DNA of 64,000 bases, from NCBI RefSeq assembly GCF_900105245.1, contig NZ_FNSZ01000001.1:1612001-1676000 (forward strand), read 5' to 3'. This DNA comes from Streptomyces sp. 1222.5 (GTDB lineage: Bacteria; Actinomycetota; Actinomycetes; Streptomycetales; Streptomycetaceae). The notes below the pieces were generated by a model that saw only the letters and a list, made by a program, of their open reading frames with translations, searched no databases and was not told where the DNA came from. The translations under genes and the position numbers were made by a program. Positions 1 to 7,496 of this stretch are shown in pieces (the stretch's first letter is position 1; each line of letters starts with the position of its first letter).

Positions 1-310
1 GGCCCATCCAGGTCAGCCGCAGTCCCGTGGCGGGCGGCTCGGCCAGGTCGGCGAAGGTCGTGGGGTGGACCGGGACCGTGCCCCTGGGGGCGCGCAGCGG
101 CCGGGTCTCCTTGTCGAGGAAGACCTTCGCGAGGTCCAGCGTGGAGCCTGAGGGCCGGGTGCGGGCGGGCCCGCCAGGGTTCTGGAAGACGCCGTCCTTG
201 AAGTGCGGGGACCGGCGGATGCGCGCCATGCGCTCACCGCCCGGGTCCGCGCCGAAGGCCGCGGGCCGCAGCGCGCGGAGGCCGGAGCTCGAGGAACGCG
301 GACCGGTCAC
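1..310 (-). CDS. MBL-fold metallo-hydrolase, N-terminal part (cut by window edge)
   Basis: The reading frame runs leftward from a GTG at 310 and is still open at base 1. The visible ~103 residues contain RIRRSPHFKDGVFQNP, then a variable linker, then GLRLTWMG at the edge. This is the typical N-terminus of the beta-lactamase-fold phosphoesterases related to RomA and NAPE-phospholipase D, in which the strand ending TWMGHS leads to the zinc-binding HxHxDH motif. That motif would lie outside the window, so catalytic competence cannot be judged. GGAGG lies 4 bases before the GTG. The gene is divergent from the dehydrogenase at 631, with operator-like repeats between. Family is fairly sure; substrate is unknown. 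Confidence 0.75.
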   Translation of the reverse strand, partial: MTGPRSSSSGLRALRPAAFGADPGGERMARIRRSPHFKDGVFQNPGGPARTRPSGSTLDLAKVFLDKETRPLRAPRGTVPVHPTTFADLAEPPATGLRLTWMG

Positions 311-630
311 GGTACCTCCAGATGGAGTGGCTGAGGTCCTCCATTATGGTCGGCGCCTCCGACAAGCCCGCGGCCACCGTGGCCCCGACGCCTGCTACTG
401 AATGTCCGTTCAGCAACATTGACACGCCCGGGAGCCGCTTCGGATACTGACCCGGTACTGACTGATGATTCAGTAACACCCACTCGGCCCCCTCCGCCGA
501 GCACCCCGACCCCCTGGGGAGGCGACGGCGGCCACGGCCCGCGCGCGTGCACCCCCGCCGATCTCGCGCGAGCCCTCACCGAGGCCCTCTGCCGGCCCGC
601 CCCCCTCACCACCCTCCCCGAGGAGACCCC
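311..630. other. Divergent intergenic region, no gene seen
   Basis: This 320-base interval separates the leftward MBL-fold gene from the rightward dehydrogenase gene. No convincing coding frame is present. Its notable content is a cluster of TACTGA/TCAGTA repeats at 396-475, annotated separately. The last 90 bases are pyrimidine-rich and end in AGGAGA, the ribosome binding site for the dehydrogenase. Confidence 0.6.
396..475. promoter_or_regulatory. Candidate TetR-type operators (TACTGA/TCAGTA repeats)
   Basis: Two inverted repeats are visible. The first has arms CTGAA (398-402) and TTCAG (409-413). The second has arms TACTGA (456-461) and TCAGTA (470-475). A third TACTGA copy lies at 445-450. 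Palindromes of this composition and spacing are common TetR-family operators. The cognate regulator is not obvious: the TetR gene at 4341 is not adjacent, so it may lie left of the window. Either divergent gene could be controlled. Confidence 0.5.
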
Positions 631-1815
631 ATGACCGCCCCCGCTCCCCTGATGTCGCTCGTCTGGACCGATCACGTCACCGGCCGCCGGGGCTTCCTGG
701 TCGTGGACCGGCTGGTGCGGGGCGTGGCCAGCGGCGGGCTGCGGATGCGCCCCGGCTGCACGCTGGAGGAGGTGGCCGGGCTGGCCCGCGGCATGACGAT
801 GAAGGAGGCCCTGCACTACAACCCCGAGGGCCGTTACGTCCCGCTCGGCGGCGCCAAGGGCGGCATCGACTGCGACCCGCAGGACCCGGGCGCGTACGGG
901 CTGCTCGTGCGCTACCTGCGCGCCATGCGGCCGTACATCGAGAGCTTCTGGACCACCGGTGAGGATCTCGGTCTGACCCAGGACCTGGTGGACCGGGCGG
1001 CGGCCGAGGCCGGCCTGGTCTCCTCCGTCCAGGCGGTGTACCCGCTGCTGGACGACGAGGCGGCGGCCCGCCGGAGACTCGCGGACGCCTTCGCGGTGGA
1101 GGTCGACGGCATCGGCCTGGACGAGCTGGCCGGCGGCTGCGGGGTCGCCGAGTCGGTGCTCGCGGCCCTGGACCGGGCGTCGGTGCCGTACCGGGGCACC
1201 CGGGTCGTCGTCCAGGGCCTCGGCACTATGGGCGGGGCGACCGCGCGCTTCCTCGCACGCGAGGGCCTGACCGTGGTGGCCGTCGCCGACATCAAGGGCA
1301 CGATCGAGAACCCGGCCGGCCTCGACGTGGAGGCGCTGCTGGCCGCGCGCGACACGTACGGCACCGTCGACCGGCGCGTGCTGCGCCCGGGCGACCGCGA
1401 ACTGCCCGGCGACGCCTGGCTGTCCACCGAGGCGGAGGTGCTGGTGCCCGCGGCCGTCTCCTACGCCGTCGGCATCGCCGAACAGGAACGCGTCACCGCC
1501 CGCTGGATCGTCGAGGCCGCCAACATGCCCGTGGTCCCCGAGGCGGAGACCCTGCTGGCCGCACGCGGGGTCACGGTGCTGCCGGACGTGGTGGTCAACT
1601 CCGGTACGAACGCCTGGTGGTGGTGGACGCTGTTCGGCGACATCGGTGCCGACGCCGACGAGGCGTTCGCGCACATCCGCGGCTCCATGCGCGCCCTGAT
1701 CGAGCTGATGCTCGACCGGGCGGAGGCCGACGGCACGACCCCGCGCGCGGCCGCCCACGCCCTGGTGACCGACCGGCTGGCGGTGATCGCGGAACGCTTC
1801 GGCTGGTACCGGTGA
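631..1815 (+). CDS. Glu/Leu/Phe/Val-type amino-acid dehydrogenase
   Basis: A 394-residue protein with the two-domain fold of Glu/Leu/Phe/Val dehydrogenases, which oxidatively deaminate amino acids with NAD(P). The substrate-side motifs MTMKEAL and GGAKGGI carry the two lysines expected in this family. The Rossmann fingerprint GLGTMGG follows in the second half. The start at 631 is chosen because AGGAGA lies 4 bases upstream. An unusual stretch follows the usual asparagine: NSGTNAWWWWTLFG, where relatives normally have an NAGG...SYFEW-like segment. Amino-acid specificity is therefore uncertain; this may not be a classical valine dehydrogenase. No operon partner is seen. Confidence 0.85.
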   Translation: MTAPAPLMSLVWTDHVTGRRGFLVVDRLVRGVASGGLRMRPGCTLEEVAGLARGMTMKEALHYNPEGRYVPLGGAKGGIDCDPQDPGAYGLLVRYLRAMRPYIESFWTTGEDLGLTQDLVDRAAAEAGLVSSVQAVYPLLDDEAAARRRLADAFAVEVDGIGLDELAGGCGVAESVLAALDRASVPYRGTRVVVQGLGTMGGATARFLAREGLTVVAVADIKGTIENPAGLDVEALLAARDTYGTVDRRVLRPGDRELPGDAWLSTEAEVLVPAAVSYAVGIAEQERVTARWIVEAANMPVVPEAETLLAARGVTVLPDVVVNSGTNAWWWWTLFGDIGADADEAFAHIRGSMRALIELMLDRAEADGTTPRAAAHALVTDRLAVIAERFGWYR

Positions 1816-1910
1816 CGGGACCGGGCGAGACACCCGGGAGGAACACCGGGGGCCGCAAGGGGCGCCGCGGGCGTCCCACCTCTCGCCACTCTCAACCTAT
1901 AGCGCACCGG

Positions 1911-1930
1911 GGGGCTTGCGGCAAGGCCCC
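1911..1930 (+). promoter_or_regulatory. Rifamycin-associated element (RAE)
   Basis: A near-perfect inverted repeat with arms GGGGCTTGC and GCAAGGCCCC lies about 60 bases before the helR start. It matches the rifamycin-associated element, a conserved actinobacterial promoter motif found upstream of rifamycin-inactivating enzymes and of helR in Streptomyces. Genes with this element are induced by rifamycins. Its position supports calling the next gene helR rather than another HelD paralogue. Confidence 0.85.
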
Positions 1931-1990
1931 GGTCGTACCGCAGAATCGCAGGCCGACGCCGATCACCTGCGGAAATGGGAGATTCACGAA

Positions 1991-4225
1991 GTGCGTGCAC
2001 CGATGTCGGCAGACCCCACGGGCGGTACCCCGGATCGAGCCGGTGACAGGAGCTCTCCGACGACCAGCGCGTTCGATCTACCCGAGCGCCTCTCCCCCAA
2101 GGCCGACCCGGCGCTCGTCGCGCGCGACGAGCGGCACTTCGCGGCGATCGCGGAGAGCCTGCGGCAGACGATCGCCGAACTGTCCGAGCGTCTCGACGCC
2201 GAACTCAGGGCGCCCGGCGGCACAGGTCGGCAGGCGATGGACCGGGACGCGGAGGTGCACCGGCTGACCGGTCGTCTGCGCACCCTGCGCCGCTTCGGCC
2301 TGGACCTGTGCCTCGGGCACATGGTCGGCGCGGACGACGGCGAGCCGGTGTACATCGGACGCCTCGGTCTGACCGACAGCACGGGGCGCCGGTTGCTGCT
2401 GGACTGGCGCGCCCCCGCCGCCGAGCCGTTCTTCGCGGCGACCCACGCCGATCCGATGGGCCTGGCGAGCCGTCGCCGGTACCGCTGGACGGGCGGCCGG
2501 ATCAGTGACTACTGGGACGAGGTGTTCACCGCCGACGGGCTGGAAGGACACGCGGCGCTGGACGACCAGTCGGCCTTCATCGCCAGTCTCGGCGGCAGCC
2601 GGTCGGCCCGGATGCGGGACGTGCTCGCCACCATCCAGGCCGACCAGAACGCCGTCGTCCGGGCGGGCTCCCGGGGCGCCCTCGTGGTCGACGGCGGTCC
2701 GGGCACCGGGAAGACGGTCGTCGCCCTGCACCGCTCCGCCTACCTGCTGCACTCCGACCCGCGCCTCGGTCACCGGCGCGGCGGCCTGCTGTTCGTCGGA
2801 CCGCACCAGCCCTACCTGGCCTATGTCGCCGACGTGCTGCCCAGCCTCGGCGAGGAGGGCGTGCGGACGTGCACCCTGCGGGACCTGCTGCCCGAAGGCG
2901 CGGCGGCGGAGGAGGAGGCCGACCCCGAGGTGGCCCGCCTGAAGTCGTCCGCGGACCTGGTGCGGGCGATCGAGAAGGCCGTCGCGTTCCACGAGGAGCC
3001 GCCCACGGCGGGCCTGACGGTCACCACTCCGTGGTCGGACGTCCGGCTGACCGCCGACGACTGGGCCGAGGCGTTCCGCGCACCGGGCCCCGGCACACCG
3101 CACAACGAGGCGCGCGACATGATCTGGGACGAGCTGGTCACGATCCTCCTGGACAAGCTGGACGGTGACGTACCGCCCGACCTGTTCCGCAGGGCGCTGC
3201 TGCACGACGAGGAACTGGTCGGCGCCCTTCACGGCGCGTGGCCGCTGCTCGAAGCGGCCGACGTCGTCGGGGACCTGTGGTCGGTGCCCGCCTACCTGCG
3301 GCTGTGCGCCCCCTGGCTCGGCCCGGACGACGTACGCAAGTTGCGGCGTGAGGAGGCGCAGGCGTGGACCGTGTCCGACCTCCCGCTGCTCGACGCCGCG
3401 CGGCAGCGGCTCGGCGACCCGGACGCGGCCCGGCGCGGGCAGCGGCACAGGGCCGTCCTGGACGCGCAGCGCGAGCGGATGGCGCAGGTCGTCGACAACC
3501 TGATCGACGCCGCGTCCGCCTCCGGCGCCGACGGTGACGACGGCGAGGGTCTGGTGCGGATTCTGCGCGGTCAGGACGCCGCGGTCAGCCTGGTCGACGA
3601 GTCCGAACTGGCCACGGCCGACCGGGACCTGCTCGCCGGCCCGTTCGCGCACATCGTCGTGGACGAGGCGCAGGAACTGACCGACGCGGAGTGGCAGATG
3701 CTGCTGTCGCGGTGCCCGTCGCGGAGTTTCACCATCGTCGGGGACCGCGCCCAGGCCCGGCACGGGTTCACGGAGTCGTGGCGGGAACGGCTGGCGCGGG
3801 TCGGGCTGGACCGGGTCGACGTGGCCTCCCTGAGCATCAACTACCGGACGCCCGAGGAGGTCATGGCGGAGGCGGAGCCGGTCATCCGGGCCGTGCTCCC
3901 GGACGCCAACGTGCCGGCCTCCGTCCGCAGCAGCGGTGTCCCCGTCGTGCACGGCACCGTCTCGGAGCTGGAGTCGGTCCTCGACGGCTGGCTCGCCGCG
4001 CACGACGACGGGATCGCCTGCGTCATCGGCGCTCCCTCGTTCCGGGCGACGCCCCGCGTCCGCTCGCTGACCCCGGAGCTGTCGAAGGGGCTGGAGTTCG
4101 ACCTGGTCGTCCTCGTCGACCCGGAGGCGTTCGGCGAGGGGATCGAGGGGGCGGTGGACCGCTATGTCGCCATGACCCGGGCGACGCAGCGGCTCGTGGT
4201 CCTCACGAGCCGCCCCACGGACTAG
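1991..4225 (+). CDS. helR: HelR: RNA polymerase-recycling, rifamycin-tolerance HelD-family ATPase
   Basis: A 744-residue superfamily 1 (UvrD/Rep-like) ATPase of the HelD group. HelD proteins bind RNA polymerase, push an N-terminal coiled coil into the secondary channel and free stalled enzyme; HelR of Streptomyces displaces rifamycin from the polymerase. Visible features are a predicted helical arm in roughly residues 35-105, Walker A GGPGTGKT at 235-242, the Walker B-like VVDEAQELTD, and C-terminal helicase motifs including ELSKGLEFD and AMTRATQRL. GTG 1991 is chosen because GGGAG lies 9 bases upstream; an in-frame ATG at 2003 lacks a ribosome site. The rifamycin-associated element upstream implies rifamycin induction. 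Confidence 0.88.
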   Translation: MRAPMSADPTGGTPDRAGDRSSPTTSAFDLPERLSPKADPALVARDERHFAAIAESLRQTIAELSERLDAELRAPGGTGRQAMDRDAEVHRLTGRLRTLRRFGLDLCLGHMVGADDGEPVYIGRLGLTDSTGRRLLLDWRAPAAEPFFAATHADPMGLASRRRYRWTGGRISDYWDEVFTADGLEGHAALDDQSAFIASLGGSRSARMRDVLATIQADQNAVVRAGSRGALVVDGGPGTGKTVVALHRSAYLLHSDPRLGHRRGGLLFVGPHQPYLAYVADVLPSLGEEGVRTCTLRDLLPEGAAAEEEADPEVARLKSSADLVRAIEKAVAFHEEPPTAGLTVTTPWSDVRLTADDWAEAFRAPGPGTPHNEARDMIWDELVTILLDKLDGDVPPDLFRRALLHDEELVGALHGAWPLLEAADVVGDLWSVPAYLRLCAPWLGPDDVRKLRREEAQAWTVSDLPLLDAARQRLGDPDAARRGQRHRAVLDAQRERMAQVVDNLIDAASASGADGDDGEGLVRILRGQDAAVSLVDESELATADRDLLAGPFAHIVVDEAQELTDAEWQMLLSRCPSRSFTIVGDRAQARHGFTESWRERLARVGLDRVDVASLSINYRTPEEVMAEAEPVIRAVLPDANVPASVRSSGVPVVHGTVSELESVLDGWLAAHDDGIACVIGAPSFRATPRVRSLTPELSKGLEFDLVVLVDPEAFGEGIEGAVDRYVAMTRATQRLVVLTSRPTD

Positions 4226-4340
4226 CCCCCGTCCCGGTGCGTGTCTCCCCGCGCGTGCGCGCCCGGTGGCCGGAACAGCACCGGCGAGCGGGCCCACCTG
4301 CCCGGCGGGCTCGGAGCGGCCCGCCCGGTAGGGTGACCGC

Positions 4341-4955
4341 GTGGCGAGAGTGCGGTTGAGCGTGGCGGAGCGGCGGGAGGAACTGCTGCGGGCCGCCATC
4401 GAGCAGATCGAGGCGCGGGGCGTCGCGGCGGTCCGGATCGCCGACGTGGCCGCGGCGCTCGGGGTGAGCAACGCGCTGGTGCTGTACCACTTCTCGACCA
4501 AGGAGAAGCTGGTCGCCGCCGCGTTCACGTACGCGGCGCAGGACGACCTCGCGCACCTGCGCAAACTGCTGGGACGGCGCACCTCCGCGCTGCGCCGGCT
4601 GCGGGCGGCGGTGCGCTGGTACGCGCCGACCGGTCAGGCCAAGGGCTGGCGGCTGTGGATCGAGGGCTGGGCCGTGGCGCTGCGCGAGCCGGCGCTGCGG
4701 GACGTCACCCGGGACCTGGACAGGGAGTGGAAGGCCGCGCTCGTCGAGGTCATCGCCGAGGGCGTGGCGGCGGACGAGTTCGTGTGCGCCGATCCGGTCG
4801 GCACGGCACTGCGGCTGACCGCGCTGATGGACGGGCTGGCCGTCCAGCTCACCTCGTACCCGGGCTCGGTGCCGCGGTCCCGGGCGCAGGAGTGGGTCGA
4901 TGAGGCCCTGGCCCGCGAACTGGGCCTGGACCGGGAGGCGTTGGCGGGGCGCTGA
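4341..4955 (+). CDS. TetR/AcrR-family transcriptional regulator
   Basis: A 204-residue protein with the N-terminal helix-turn-helix of the TetR family (residues about 8-52, including VAAALGVSNALVLYHF) and a helical ligand-binding domain containing a WRLWIEGWA segment seen in BetI-like regulators. The GTG start at 4341 follows the short TAGGGTGACC stretch; no strong ribosome site is visible, so a short-leader or leaderless message is possible. It lies between helR and a convergent hydrolase gene and has no obvious co-transcribed target. Ligand unknown. Confidence 0.85.
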   Translation: MARVRLSVAERREELLRAAIEQIEARGVAAVRIADVAAALGVSNALVLYHFSTKEKLVAAAFTYAAQDDLAHLRKLLGRRTSALRRLRAAVRWYAPTGQAKGWRLWIEGWAVALREPALRDVTRDLDREWKAALVEVIAEGVAADEFVCADPVGTALRLTALMDGLAVQLTSYPGSVPRSRAQEWVDEALARELGLDREALAGR

Positions 4956-4985
4956 CACGCCGCGCCGTACCTGCGGGGGCGTGAT

Positions 4986-5022
4986 CGTGCCCCTCGCCGT
5001 GGGTCGCACGGGTCGGGGCACG
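4986..5022. terminator. Hairpin between convergent genes
   Basis: Arms CGTGCCCC (4986-4993) and GGGGCACG (5015-5022) form an 8-bp stem with a 21-base loop. It lies between the convergent TetR and SGNH genes and could end both messages. No T-tract, which is normal for this genus; the long loop lowers confidence. Confidence 0.35.
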
Positions 5023-5066
5023 AAGAACCACTCACCGGCACCGGTCACCGTTTCGGTGGCTCCGGG

Positions 5067-5885
5067 TCAGGCCACGGAGGCGATCCGGAGCTTGATGTCG
5101 TCCGGCGACAGGGGGCCCTTCGCCGTCACGTGGTCGCCGGAGGACTCGCCCCGCAGTCGGCGGCCGATCCACGGCACGAGGTACTCGCGGGCCCAGTGGA
5201 CGTCGTCCCGGCGGACCTCCAGGGTGCCCCGGGGCGGCAGCGGCGGCCACGGCTGCTCCGGGTCGGCCGGCACCTCGAGACCGAGGGCCTGACCGGCGCG
5301 CAGGGCCACGCGGGTGTGCCCCTCGGGCGAGAGGTGGAGCCGGTCGCTGTCCCAGGCCCTGCGGTCCTGTACGGACTTGAGGGACCACAGGTCGAGCACG
5401 GGGCAGCCGTACCGGTCGGCGATGGCGCGCACATGCCCGTTGTACGTGGCGATCTTGCCGCGCAGATGCTTGAGCAGCGGGACGCCACGGGTGTCGAACC
5501 CGGTCGTCACCATCACCGTGCCCGCGGCCTCGGCCAGCGGGGCCAGGGCGCGCTCGAATCGCTCGGCCACCTCGTCCGGGTCGGTACCGGGGCGGATGAT
5601 GTCGTTGCCGCCGGCGCAGAAGGACACGAGGTCCGGGGCCAGTTCGACGGCCTGGGGAAGCTGGTCCGCCACGATCTGGTCCAGCAGCTTCCCGCGCACG
5701 GCCAGGTTGGTGTACTGGAAGTCGCCCTCGGGACGCCGGTCGGCGAGCAGTACCGCGAACCGGTCCGCCCAGCCCACGAACGCCCCGTCGGGACCGGGAT
5801 CGCCCACGCCCTCGGTGAAGCTGTCCCCCACCGCCACGTACGACCCGATCACTGATCTGTTGTCACTCTTCGAATCGTCTGCCAC
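5067..5885 (-). CDS. SGNH/GDSL-family hydrolase
   Basis: A 272-residue esterase/lipase-fold protein without a signal peptide, so probably cytoplasmic. The SGNH blocks are visible: GDSFTEG with catalytic Ser22, the oxyanion Gly in NLAVRG, GGND, and the C-terminal DRLHLSPEGH holding the catalytic Asp/His pair. Substrate cannot be inferred; members act on acetyl, acyl or thioester groups. The GTG at 5885 is used; AAGGTGA lies about 14 bases upstream, so the exact start is moderately certain. It is transcribed singly, after the terminator of the peptidase gene. Confidence 0.85.
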   Translation of the reverse strand: MADDSKSDNRSVIGSYVAVGDSFTEGVGDPGPDGAFVGWADRFAVLLADRRPEGDFQYTNLAVRGKLLDQIVADQLPQAVELAPDLVSFCAGGNDIIRPGTDPDEVAERFERALAPLAEAAGTVMVTTGFDTRGVPLLKHLRGKIATYNGHVRAIADRYGCPVLDLWSLKSVQDRRAWDSDRLHLSPEGHTRVALRAGQALGLEVPADPEQPWPPLPPRGTLEVRRDDVHWAREYLVPWIGRRLRGESSGDHVTAKGPLSPDDIKLRIASVA

Positions 5886-5986
5886 ATCGGACCATGATTC
5901 ACCTTCGGATGTGACCTACGCGACCGTAGGCCGGGGTTGACGAACGGTGAGATGGGACACTCTTAAAGAATTTGCCAACCGGGAAT

Positions 5987-6027
5987 ACCGAAGGCCGGAT
6001 CCGGGGATCGGGGGTCCGGCCTTCGGT
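5987..6027 (-). terminator. Intrinsic terminator of the M23 peptidase gene
   Basis: A perfect 13-bp inverted repeat (5987-5999 with 6015-6027; arm ACCGAAGGCCGGA) lies 35 bases past the peptidase stop. In the leftward direction it is followed by a T-rich run within TTCTTTAAGAG, a fairly classical intrinsic terminator for this genus. Confidence 0.75.
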
Positions 6028-6062
6028 GGCGTGTCCGGCAGGTGGTTGTGGTGCGGGCCGTG

Positions 6063-7025
6063 TCAGCCGACGGGGACGCCGTGCTCGCGGAGGTAGCCGA
6101 CCGGGTCGATGTCGGAGCCGTAGTCCGGCGTCGTGCGGATCTCGAAATGCAGGTGCGGGCCGGTCACGTTGCCGGTGGCGCCGGACAGGCCGATCTGCTG
6201 TCCCGCCGTCACGGCCTGGCCGGCCGAGACGGAGAGCCGGGAGAGGTGGCCGTACTGGGCGTAGTGGCCGTCGAGGAGCTTGATGACGACCTGGTTGCCG
6301 TAGGCGCCGCCCCAGCCCGCCGAGACGACCGTGCCCGCGCCGACGGCCTTGAGGGGGGTGCCGGTCGGTACGACGAAGTCGACGCCGGTGTGGTAGCCGC
6401 TGGACCACATGCTGCCGGCCGTGTGGTAGGCGGTGCCGATGGTGGCGCCGGTCACGGGGAGGGTGAAGCCGGTGGCGGCGGTCGTCGTGGCGGCGGACAC
6501 CGCCGGCTTGGCCGCCGAGGCCTGCCGCGGGGCCACGGACGCCTTCGTGGGGGCCGAGGTCTTCGCGGGGGCCGAGGGCTTCGCGGGGGCCGAGGGCTTC
6601 GGGGCGGCCGAGGAGTGCTGCGGGGCAGCGGGTTCGGTACGGGTCCGGGCGGCCTGCTCGCCGAGCGTCAGCTTGAGGCCCGGGTGGATCAGCGCGGGGT
6701 TGTCGCCGACGGCCTGGCGGTTGTCGTCGTAGAGGCGGTGCCAGCCACCGCCGACGTGCTGCCGGTCGGCGATCGTCGCGAGGCAGTCGCCGGCCTTGAC
6801 GGTGTAGATGTGCGCCGTCGCGTCCGCCGCGGCGGCGGACCTCTGCACCGCGGCGGGAAGGGACTGCGCGGCCTTTCCGGAAACGGGCTGCGCCGCGGGG
6901 GCGGCGTGCGCTCCCGTGGCCCCGAGGAGCGGGAGGGCCAGAGCGGCGCCACCCGTTCCGGCGACGGCGATGGAGCGGGAAAAACGCGGGGTCTTGGGAC
7001 GTCGGTGCTTACCCTTCGCGGGCAT
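6063..7025 (-). CDS. Secreted LysM/M23 cell-wall endopeptidase
   Basis: A 320-residue exported peptidoglycan hydrolase. A basic N-terminus (KGKHRRPKTPR) and an alanine-rich hydrophobic stretch ending GAHA form a Sec-type signal peptide. A LysM peptidoglycan-binding domain follows (TVKAGDCLATIADR), then a low-complexity linker of Ala-Pro-Lys-Ser repeats, then an M23 (LytM/lysostaphin-like) domain with HTGVDF and GPHLHFEI carrying zinc ligands. M23 enzymes cut peptide cross-bridges. ATG 7025 is chosen for its position just after AGAGGA and the riboswitch. Control by c-di-AMP fits the known theme of cell-wall hydrolases under ydaO-type riboswitches in actinobacteria. Confidence 0.9.
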   Translation of the reverse strand: MPAKGKHRRPKTPRFSRSIAVAGTGGAALALPLLGATGAHAAPAAQPVSGKAAQSLPAAVQRSAAAADATAHIYTVKAGDCLATIADRQHVGGGWHRLYDDNRQAVGDNPALIHPGLKLTLGEQAARTRTEPAAPQHSSAAPKPSAPAKPSAPAKTSAPTKASVAPRQASAAKPAVSAATTTAATGFTLPVTGATIGTAYHTAGSMWSSGYHTGVDFVVPTGTPLKAVGAGTVVSAGWGGAYGNQVVIKLLDGHYAQYGHLSRLSVSAGQAVTAGQQIGLSGATGNVTGPHLHFEIRTTPDYGSDIDPVGYLREHGVPVG

Positions 7026-7041
7026 GGCGCATTCCTCTCCG

Positions 7042-7217
7042 ACGCCTGCGAGGTCAGCTGCCGGGTTCGGGCTGGAGTCGCCCGGCCGTGCGGTGCGCGG
7101 CTTCACCCCTGGCCTGTCGCGAGAACCGGGACAGGCGGTCGTGCCTGGTGGGTCCCCCGCTCCTGCCGAACACGGGTCATATGTGCGGGAACTCCGGGCG
7201 GCGGCAGGATTCGGCGT
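7042..7217 (-). ncRNA. c-di-AMP (ydaO/yuaA-type) riboswitch
   Basis: The leader of the peptidase gene, read leftward, shows the conserved blocks of the ydaO-yuaA class in order: ACGCCGAATCCTGCCG, GGCAGGAGCGGGGGACCCA, GGGGTGAAGCCGCG, GCGACTCCAGCCCGAACC, CAGCTGACCTCGCAGGCGT. The ACGCC and GGCGT ends can pair as the closing stem. The element ends a few bases before the ribosome site, so it could act on termination or translation. The class binds c-di-AMP and usually lowers expression of cell-wall hydrolase genes. Boundaries are estimated to about 10 bases. Confidence 0.88.
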
Positions 7218-7301
7218 TCCGTCCGGATTGGTGGCGAACGTAAGCGAGCAGGACGGGCGGAAACAAGCGCCCCGTTCCCGCCCTTCCGGATTCGCAAGAT
7301 C

Positions 7302-7344
7302 GAAGGCGGGAATGCCCGGTGACCCTCCGTGCATTCCCGCCTTC
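7302..7344 (-). terminator. Strong hairpin after the alpha-galactosidase gene
   Basis: A perfect 14-bp inverted repeat: arm GAAGGCGGGAATGC at 7302-7315, partner at 7331-7344, loop 15 bases. It lies 150 bases downstream of the alpha-galactosidase stop and upstream of the riboswitch leader, so it most likely ends the alpha-galactosidase message. The bases between 7345 and 7496 show no convincing gene; the peptidase promoter should lie between about 7218 and 7301. Confidence 0.65.
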
Positions 7345-7496
7345 CGGGCCGATTCGATTTCCCTGTGGGGCACCGGAATTACGTGAACATGTCGCGCGAC
7401 GTACGGTCACGAATATGACGCCCCTCACACGGAGTCCCCCCACGTCCGTTTATTTGATGGCGAGTTGGACTCGGGGCGCCAATCTGCGTGAAGGGT

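Noticed and set aside
5886..5986. Possible ATG starts for the SGNH gene near 5890-5895
   Set aside because: Both ATGs seen in the leader are out of frame with the GDSF-containing protein.
6500..6620. Repeat-like sequence inside the LysM/M23 peptidase gene
   Set aside because: It encodes the Ala-Pro-Lys-Ser linker of the protein; not a separate DNA repeat element.
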